Shown here piece by piece: positions 58,174 to 64,000 of a stretch of DNA of 64,000 bases. The stretch lies in the NCBI RefSeq assembly GCF_050003625.1, contig NC_134400.1:198289918-198353917 (forward strand), in the 5' to 3' direction. The first letter of the stretch is position 1. Every line of letters begins with the position of its first letter. The translations under genes were made by a program, and so were the position numbers. This stretch comes from Haematobia irritans. Lineage: Eukaryota > Arthropoda > Insecta > Diptera > Muscidae. The notes under the pieces were generated by a model, which ran no database searches, was not told the DNA's origin, and saw nothing but the letters and a program-made list of their open reading frames with translations.

Positions 58174-59178
58174 TTATTTTTCTTTGTTGAACCAACCAGA
58201 TTGTTCCAAAAACATTAGCAGACTGCTTAAGTTAACGTTTTCCAGATCCGCCAGTAATCTGAAGCTATATGCTCCTAAAAGTTGCTTGCGCTTTACACAA
58301 AATGCAGGACACTCACACAAGAGGTGTTTAATTGATTCTTTTTCCTCCGCATCATGACAGCTCATACAATAGTCATTATACTTCGCGCTAATAGTTTTTG
58401 CAAAATCTCCTATCAGGCAGCGACCCGTTATAGCAGATATCAGGAGTGATACCTGACGTCTCGAGAACATTAGCATATCTAGTGTGCGGTTTAAGTTGAA
58501 ATGGGGCCATATTTGCTTGGTGTCGTTACAACCCTTACAATTCTCCCATCGAACAGTTGCCATCCTAACAGCCTTCTCACGCAGCATGAGCTTGCAGGTA
58601 GCTAGGGGCATACCAACAAATTCCAGTTCCCCTGGAATATGTAAGGTAGTCCCTAGCCTTGCCAACTCATCCGCTTCGCAGTTCCCCGGTATGTTCCTAT
58701 GGCCAGGCACCCATATTAGGTGAATATTGTACTGCTCAGCCATCTCATTGAGAGATTTGCGGTAGTCGATGGCCGTTTTCGAGTTGAGGAACACAGAGTC
58801 CAAGGATTTTATTGCAGGTTGACTGTCTGAGTATATATTATTGCCAATATTTGTTGGAACATTACTTCTCAGCCAATTCGCCACCTCTCTTATTGCTAAT
58901 ATTTCAGCCTGAAAAACACTACAGTGATTAGGTAATCTTTTCGCTATTCGAATTTCCAGATCTTTAGAATATACTCCGAACCCCACTTGTCCATTCAATT
59001 TGGAGCCATCAGTATAGAAATCTATATATCTTTTATTCCCCGGGGTCTGTGTACACCACGCCTCACTGTTGGGAATTAGAGTTTCAAACTTTTTGTCGAA
59101 AAGTGGTTTTGCCAGGATGTAATCCACTACGTTAGGCACATCTGGCATTATTTTGAGGACCGAACTATGACCGTACAT
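58174..59178 (-). pseudogene. ORF2 segment: RNase H and C-terminal Cys/His domain
   Basis: A 334-codon segment. The RNase H active-site residues are all present: FYTDGSK (Asp57), FQAEILAI (Glu92), YSDSQPAIKS (Asp118) and WVPGHRNIPGNCEAD (His160, Asp170). This domain removes RNA from RNA-DNA hybrids. A C-terminal cluster CMSCHDAEEKES-KHLLCEC resembles a zinc-binding motif. An RNase H at this place excludes L1- and Jockey-proper-type elements and fits LOA, I, R1 or related clades. Confidence 0.92.
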
Positions 59179-60220
59179 TTTTTTCCGACCACAGCGATAG
59201 CTCGCGCAACCGCACAGCCGTTGTTGCAGCTGACTGTTTGGCCAAAATGTCTAAAGGCAATAGATGTAGCATGACATTAAGGGAGTCTGTTCCTGTCTTA
59301 CTAAATGCGCCTGAGATACATAAGCTCGCCATACGCTGAACTTTATCTAAACAAGTCGGTTTCTGAAGTGCCGGCCACCAGACTACAACACCATATAGCA
59401 TTATAGGTCTAACCACTGCAGTGTATAGCCAATGCACAATTTTTGGTTTTAGTCCCCACTTTTTCCCTATTGCCTTTTTGCACGAGTACAAAGCTACCGT
59501 GGCTTTTCTCGCCCTCTCTTCAATATTAAGCCTAAAATTCAGCTTCCTGTCCAAAATAACGCCAAGGTATTTTGCACACTCACCAAAAGGAATTTCAGTA
59601 CCCCCTAAGGAAATGGGCCTAAACGTGGGAGTTTTACGATCTTTGCAGTACATGACTAGTTCTGTCTTTGCTGGATTTACACCAAGACCATTATCTTTCG
59701 CCCATTTCTCAGTCATCCGGAGAGCTCTCTGTATAATATCTCTGATTGTGGATGGGAATTTTCCCCTGACTGCTAGCGCCACATCATCTGCGTATGCCAC
59801 CACTTTTATCCTTTCTTTTTCTAGGGAAACCAGAAGGTTGTTTATAGCAACATTCCAAAGAAGAGGTGATAGAACTCCTCCTTGGGGAGTGCCTCTGTTC
59901 ACATACCTTTGTATGTTTGCTTGCCCTAGTGTGGCTGAAATACGTCTCTTTATTAGAAGTTCGTCTAACAGCCTAAGTATACCTGGATCAACATTCAGAG
60001 TTGTCAGTCCATTTAATATCGAGCTCGGATGGACATTATTGAACGCCCCTTCGATGTCTAGAAACGCCACGATTGTGTATTCTTTGACAGATAGTGAGCT
60101 TTCAATAAAGCTGACTAGTTCATGCAATGCGGTCTCAGTAGACCTGCCCTTCGAGTATGCATGCTGTCGTTTCGAGAGTAAACTTGAATCCACGCTATTT
60201 CTAAGATACATGTCTATCAT
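59165..60220 (-). pseudogene. ORF2 segment: reverse transcriptase fingers, palm and thumb
   Basis: A 351-codon segment in the same frame as the endonuclease segment (only the stop at 60263 separates them). Motifs: QHAYSKGRSTETALHEL (about 19-35), LDIEGAF with catalytic Asp55, NRGTPQGGVLSPLLW (108-122), YADD (143-146, catalytic Asp pair), then KTELV, GVILDRKLNF and the thumb. The three catalytic Asp residues are intact. It ends at the A-run frameshift. Confidence 0.93.
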
Positions 60221-60262
60221 CCTCTCCAGGGTCTTAAGTAGGAATGAGGATAAGCTGATTGG

Positions 60263-61717
60263 TCAGAAATCCTTCGCACTCGAGTGAGAGGCTTTTCCTG
60301 CTTCAGGTATGAAGACGACTTTTGTTTCCCTCCACTTTTCTGGAATATATGCTAAGTTTACATATCGTTTATATATCACCGTCAACCAGGGGATAACTCT
60401 TTCAGCCACTGCCTGTAACTCCGCCGGAGTAATTCCATCAGGTCCGGGGGATTTGAATGGTCCAAAGCTATTTAAAGCCCATTTTATTCTAGATTCCGAC
60501 ACAATTTCCTCGATAGGAAATGATCGCTGAGCCTCTGTTACACCGCCGGAACATGGTTCAACCGTCTGATTTCCAGGGAAGTGTGTGTCCAAAAGTACCT
60601 CCAACGTCTCCTCACTGGACGTTGTCCAATTTCCCTCCGATGTTTTAATGAAACCTGGAGCGGTGTTAGTGGATGCTAGTACCTTCCGTAGTCTGGAAGC
60701 CTCTGACGTATTCTCAATACTGCTACAGTAATCATCCCAAGAGTTTTGTTGAGACCTTCTCAGTTCTCGTTTATATTCTCTCAGATTCATCTTGTAAGTG
60801 TCCCAATCCTCCGGAGCTCTTGTGGACTTTGCTTTGTTAAAGAGCTTCCTGCAGGATTTCCTCATATTACTTAACTCCGTAGTCCACCATGGCGGCCGAT
60901 TTTTTCCCCTTGGCTTTCCTCTAGGGCAAGCAGCTTTCAGTGAAATGTTGAAGGCCTTAGTAATCCGCTCCACTGCGTGTTCGATATCTTGCACAGTGCT
61001 CATATTTGTCTCCGGCATTTCCGGTATCATCGAATTGAACGATTCGCTATACCTATTCCAATCAGCTTTCCTAACATTTGGCGGAAATATGGTCTTTGAA
61101 GTACGAACAGCCAATCTGAAACTGATGTAGCGATGATCTGAGAAGCTATGTTCCCTCAAAACTTGCCACTCAGATATCTTATCATTCAGTTCCGGAGAGG
61201 TCAACGTTACGTCCAAAACCTCTTGTCTGTTCCTGGTGACGAAGGTTGGTGCATCTCCCTTATTGCAAACTACCAGGTTAGTACGCAAAACAAACTCTAT
61301 TAGCGACTCTCCCCTTGCATTAGTATCACTACTTCCCCAAATACTATGATGTGCATTTGCATCGCATCCCATAATGAGTTTTGTCTTTGTTTTTAGTGAC
61401 TCCTCAACTAAGGTCTTAACGGCACAGGGTGGCATCTCCCTATCATGTCCCATGTAGACCGAAGATACCCAATATTTGCATGTGGATATCTCTAGACTGG
61501 CTACGACAGTGTCTGCATTGCTCAATGAAGGAAGCAGAAACAAGTTTAGTTCGTTTTTAGCAATTATACATGCTCGATTTATATCGGTACCGGTATTATG
61601 CAAAAGTTTGAAACCCGGAGTGCTTAATTCACAGATCTTGTTCTTATATATGTATGGTTCTTGAATAAGAACTATACTATGTCTCCTTTCATCAGGAGAA
61701 CTTTTAAGGCAGCACAA
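60263..61717 (-). pseudogene. ORF2 segment: AP endonuclease domain and start of reverse transcriptase
   Basis: A 484-codon open segment. Endonuclease residues: LIQEPY (Glu20, metal binding), GCDANAHHSIWGSSD (Asp119, Asn121) and SDHR (Asp194, His195). All the usual catalytic positions visible here are kept; the N-terminal strand with NLHH lies in another frame upstream. The endonuclease nicks target DNA for target-primed reverse transcription. From about residue 420 the reverse transcriptase begins (NSFGPFKSPGPDGI, WRETKVVFIPEAGK), and the segment ends at the stop in RPISL. Confidence 0.9.
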
Positions 61718-61723
61718 GCGGCC

Positions 61724-62947
61724 TTACAATGGTGAAGATTTATCTGGAGGAACCGTAGAACCATCCAAATTTTCAACCACCGTCACATCAGCCGCTTCAA
61801 TTGAGTCATCAAGGGCTTCCTCTTCACAGATCTCGGTGACTCTCGCAACAATCCGCGGTTCAGTTTTGGTGAGGCTTGAGCCTGTAGAAACTTCCCGCAT
61901 ATGATTTTCGCCATAGTCTGCAGGTTTTATGTCTACTTCGGCTTCGCTAGGAGATTTTTCCACTGCTGACTCTACCGGAGGCTTGTCCGTTTCGGAATCC
62001 TTTGGCTGATCGCTTTTGTATACCTTCATATGGATATCATGAAAGCCATAACTTACGCGTCCTTGGGTCTGGGCTAGATGTGGCAGCGACTCTATGTTTA
62101 ATATAAACACCGCATGTCGTCTTGGTCCATCCACCTCATCCAAACGACCAACCTTCCAATCGGCGGTTGGAAGATCTGGGTTACATTCTTTTAGTCTCTC
62201 TAGTATTGACTCAGGATCAGGAGGGTTTGCCGGTATCCATGCATGTGCTCTAGGTTTAGCCGGTATGTCTTTTTTATCGACTAACTCCAAAGCGGCTCCT
62301 TCCCAAACTTCACCAATTAGCATCAATGCAGCTTTAAAGCAATCCATAGACCTCTGGTCTGCAAAAGCTATTAACTTATATCGTCCTTGATACCATCCAG
62401 CATCTTGCCGTCGAGGACTTGGTCCGGGAAACTTTTTTCGCACCTCTGAGTAGACACCAGACATCGCGTTCTCAATTTCCCCCCACTTTTGCCTTGGAAT
62501 CATACCGTCCAATGCTCCTTTATTAATAATAGCCATCACAAGGCTGTCTTTTGCAACTGAGGCAAACGATCTTTGATCCCGTTTAGAGGATGGCAGCTCA
62601 TCCGGTGATCGTTCCCTTTTTCCAGCTTCAAGAATTCCTTGAGCCCATTTTAAGGAATCGCTTTGCTTAGCCGACAACGTGCTTGGGTCGACTGATCCTA
62701 ATTTCTTTAGGATAAACAAAGCATTTCTTCGTTCCTTGAATCTCTTTCGAGAGGGATTGCCTCCTTTTGATGTCGTCACCTTAGAAAAGGTTCGACTTGC
62801 CAAAGTGTCACCGCCAGTCGACCCGTCTACAGGTCGACTAATTGGGCCTGACTCTTGGTCGATGCCCAAATTTATAACTTCAGTCGTTACCCGTCCACTG
62901 GGCCCTGAAGTTAGCAACCCAGTGGATGACTTTGAATTTCGCTGCAT
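61724..62947 (-). CDS. LINE ORF1 protein (gag-like, DUF4780-type)
   Basis: An intact 407-codon frame. ORF1 proteins of such LINEs bind the element's RNA and form the particle that returns it to the nucleus. The N-terminal third is Ser/Thr- and Lys/Arg-rich. From about residue 130 to 310 it resembles the insect DUF4780 domain (SFASVAKDSLVMAIIN, GRYKLIAFADQRSMDCFKAA, KPRAHAWIPANPPDPESIL, RRHAVFILNIESL). The acidic C-terminal tail has many Glu/Asp residues. I see no CCHC zinc knuckle, unlike Jockey or I gag proteins. The start is the first ATG after the leader. Its end overlaps the start of ORF2 by 41 nt. Confidence 0.88.
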   Translation of the reverse strand: MQRNSKSSTGLLTSGPSGRVTTEVINLGIDQESGPISRPVDGSTGGDTLASRTFSKVTTSKGGNPSRKRFKERRNALFILKKLGSVDPSTLSAKQSDSLKWAQGILEAGKRERSPDELPSSKRDQRSFASVAKDSLVMAIINKGALDGMIPRQKWGEIENAMSGVYSEVRKKFPGPSPRRQDAGWYQGRYKLIAFADQRSMDCFKAALMLIGEVWEGAALELVDKKDIPAKPRAHAWIPANPPDPESILERLKECNPDLPTADWKVGRLDEVDGPRRHAVFILNIESLPHLAQTQGRVSYGFHDIHMKVYKSDQPKDSETDKPPVESAVEKSPSEAEVDIKPADYGENHMREVSTGSSLTKTEPRIVARVTEICEEEALDDSIEAADVTVVENLDGSTVPPDKSSPL

Positions 62948-62978
62948 GGTGGTTTATTATTTCCACCACACGTGAAAT

Positions 62979-63000
62979 TCGTAATAAGTACTTATTACGA
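62979..63000. promoter_or_regulatory. Perfect 22-bp palindrome in the LINE 5' untranslated region
   Basis: TCGTAATAAGT is followed directly by its exact complement, lying about 32 bp before the ORF1 start. It could be a protein-binding site or an RNA hairpin; no known site is recognised. Confidence 0.55.
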
Positions 63001-63023
63001 TGAAATACTCCGCTATTAAAAAA

Positions 63024-63057
63024 CACGTCCGTTCAGTTCGACGGTTGAAGTATGTAA
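63024..63057 (-). promoter_or_regulatory. LINE internal promoter: GGACGTG downstream element at +28
   Basis: Counting the first base after the target-site duplication (63057) as +1, the minus strand has GGACGTG at +28 to +34 (63030-63024). This matches the downstream promoter element used by TATA-less insect LINEs of the Jockey group, both in sequence and in position. No TATA box is visible. The initiator match at +1 (TTACATAC) is only weak. Confidence 0.6.
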
Positions 63058-63071
63058 GTACATGGTGTTAG

Positions 63072-64000
63072 TATATGGTCTTTAACAACCATGCAAAAAT
63101 TGGTCCATATCGGTCCACTTTTACGTATAGCCCCTATATAAACTGACCCCCAAATTTTGCTTGCAATTGCTCTAAAAGAAGCAAATTTCATCCGATCAGG
63201 CTGAAATTTGGTACATGCTGTTATTATATGGTCTCTAACAACCATGCAAAAATTGGTCCATATCGGTCCACTTTTACGTATAACCCCCATATAAACGGAC
63301 CCCAAATTTGGATTGCGATTGCTCTAAGAGAAGCAAATTTCTTCCGCTCCGGCTGAAATTTGGTAAATGGTGTTAGTATATGGTCTCTAACAACCATGCA
63401 AAAATTGGTCCATATCAGTCCACTTTTACGTATAGCCCCCATATAAACGGACCCCCAAATTTGGCTTGTGATTGCTCTAAGACAAGCAAATTTCATCCGA
63501 TCAGGCTGAAATTTGGTACATGGTGTTATTATATGGTATCTAATAACCATGCAAAAATTGGTCCATACCGGTCCACTTTTACGTATAGCCCCCATATAAA
63601 CAGACCCCCAAATTTGGCTTGCGATTGCTCTAAAAGAAGCAAATTTTATCCGATCCGGCTGAAATTTGGTACACGGTGTTAGTATATGTTCTCCAACAAC
63701 CATGCAAAAATTGTTCCACATTGGAACAATTTTTGCCCCCATATAAATCGATCCCCAGATTTGAACTCCGGAGCCTCTTAGAGGAGCAAAATTCATCCGA
63801 TCCGGTTGAACTTTGGTACGTGGTGTTAGTATATGGTCTCTAACAACCGTGCAAAAATTGGTCCATATCGGTTCATAATTATATATAGCCCCTATATAAA
63901 CCGATCCCCAGATTTGAACTCCGAAGCCAATTGGACGATCAAAATTCATCCGATCCGGTTGAAATTTGCAACGTGGTGTTAATATATGGCCGCTAATAAC
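63072..64000 (-). repeat. 153-bp tandem array in E12
   Basis: Six units. The sense-strand frame stays open from 63949 to 63224 (241 codons) with repeats reading GSVYMGAIRKSGPIWTNF. An opposite-strand frame (63380-63682) is also open, which argues against coding. Confidence 0.8.

Larger units (their letters stand above)
58174..61764 (-). pseudogene. LINE ORF2 (endonuclease - reverse transcriptase - RNase H), three lesions
   Basis: The probable start is the ATG at 61764 (MVLRFLQINLHHCKAA, the usual beginning of an apurinic-type endonuclease), overlapping ORF1. Full length would be about 1,195 codons. The lesions are: (1) a frameshift in CTATACTAT at about 61669-61680, just before LIQEPY; (2) an in-frame TGA at 60263-60265 where the family has Arg in the RPISL motif, a single C-to-T change from CGA; (3) a one-base change in an A7 run at about 59171-59177, between reverse transcriptase and RNase H. 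The third could be a sequencing error. Confidence 0.9.
58039..63057 (-). mobile_element. Full-length LINE (non-LTR retrotransposon, LOA/Jockey-group type)
   Basis: The element has a 5' end at 63057, a 5' untranslated region of about 110 bp, ORF1 (62947-61724), ORF2 (61764-58174), a 3' untranslated region of about 135 bp and a tail of AACCT repeats. It is bounded by a 14-bp target-site duplication, GTACATGGTGTTAG, at 58025-58038 and 63058-63071. Removing it rebuilds a 153-bp unit of E12. ORF order, apurinic-type endonuclease, RNase H and DUF4780-like ORF1 suggest the LOA or a related clade; the clade name is inference. ORF2 has three lesions, so this copy is probably inactive but young. Confidence 0.92.
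57661..64000 (-). mobile_element. DINE-1-like element E12, split by the LINE and running off the window
   Basis: The 3' hairpin end is at 57661 (TATACCCTCCACCATAGGATGG), then the 3' region and the start of a 153-bp unit, up to 58038. After the LINE (58039-63057) the same unit continues at 63058 and the 153-bp array runs to the window edge (unit phrase GACCCCCAAATTT at 63145, 63298, 63450, 63603). The 5' part is outside the window. Confidence 0.75.

Noticed and set aside
59421..60287. 288-codon plus-strand frame
   Set aside because: It is the antisense shadow of the reverse-transcriptase segment, which has full motifs on the minus strand.

Overview
The window looks like repeat-dominated, non-genic nuclear DNA of a fly, most likely a calyptrate/muscid dipteran (inference). 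The evidence is a LOA/Jockey-group LINE, insect Tc1/mariner relics, tRNA-derived SINEs, and many DINE-1-like (non-autonomous Helitron-type) elements ending in hairpins and carrying a degenerate (GGAC)n/(GTCC)n tract. I found no host protein gene, rRNA gene, functional tRNA gene or CRISPR array. Apart from transposon proteins, the open frames are by-products of tandem repeats.

Two tandem repeats dominate. One is a 29-bp AT-rich unit containing the palindrome TTTCTATAGAAA; its arrays at about 17.8-21.0, 23.1-26.8, 30.1-33.8, 37.1-39.9, 45.5-48.9 and 50.4-54.1 kb, plus shorter ones, total roughly 24 kb. The other is a 153-bp (51-codon) unit. Both are internal parts of one composite element type. 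In its own 5'->3' order it has a 5' hairpin end (ACAAGTATATACGGCCG...TTCGGCCAGGCCGAA), a core of about 200 bp, the 29-bp array, the 153-bp array, then a 3' end with a GGAC-rich tract and a TATACCC...GGGTATA hairpin. Copies with both ends lie at 5457-7650 (+), 9603-11649 (-), 12388-13812 (+), 16898-21242 (-), 40003-41579 (-, a diverged subfamily) and 50169-55004 (+). Several partial copies also occur, and elements are nested in one another (5457-7650 inside 5024-8190; 57661 onward inside 56291-57660).

Other layers: 1.2-4.1 kb is a degenerate ~30-bp minisatellite containing a SINE. Three tRNA-derived SINEs (3328-3669, 14713-15053, 26867-28124) each have target-site duplications of 12-15 bp. Six small DNA elements with CAC...GTG-type ends and 2-bp duplications lie at 5164, 8305, 27023, 42618, 44808 and 45823. 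Two decayed mariner elements lie at 34374-35313 and 39941-42423; the second is split by a DINE-like element.

The most complete protein-coding unit is a LINE on the minus strand (58039-63057) with a 14-bp target-site duplication. It has an intact ORF1 (DUF4780-like) and an ORF2 encoding endonuclease, reverse transcriptase and RNase H, broken by one frameshift, one stop codon and one homopolymer frameshift. The LINE's 3' tail is nearly the same as the 3' tail of the three SINEs, which suggests that this LINE family moves the SINE.
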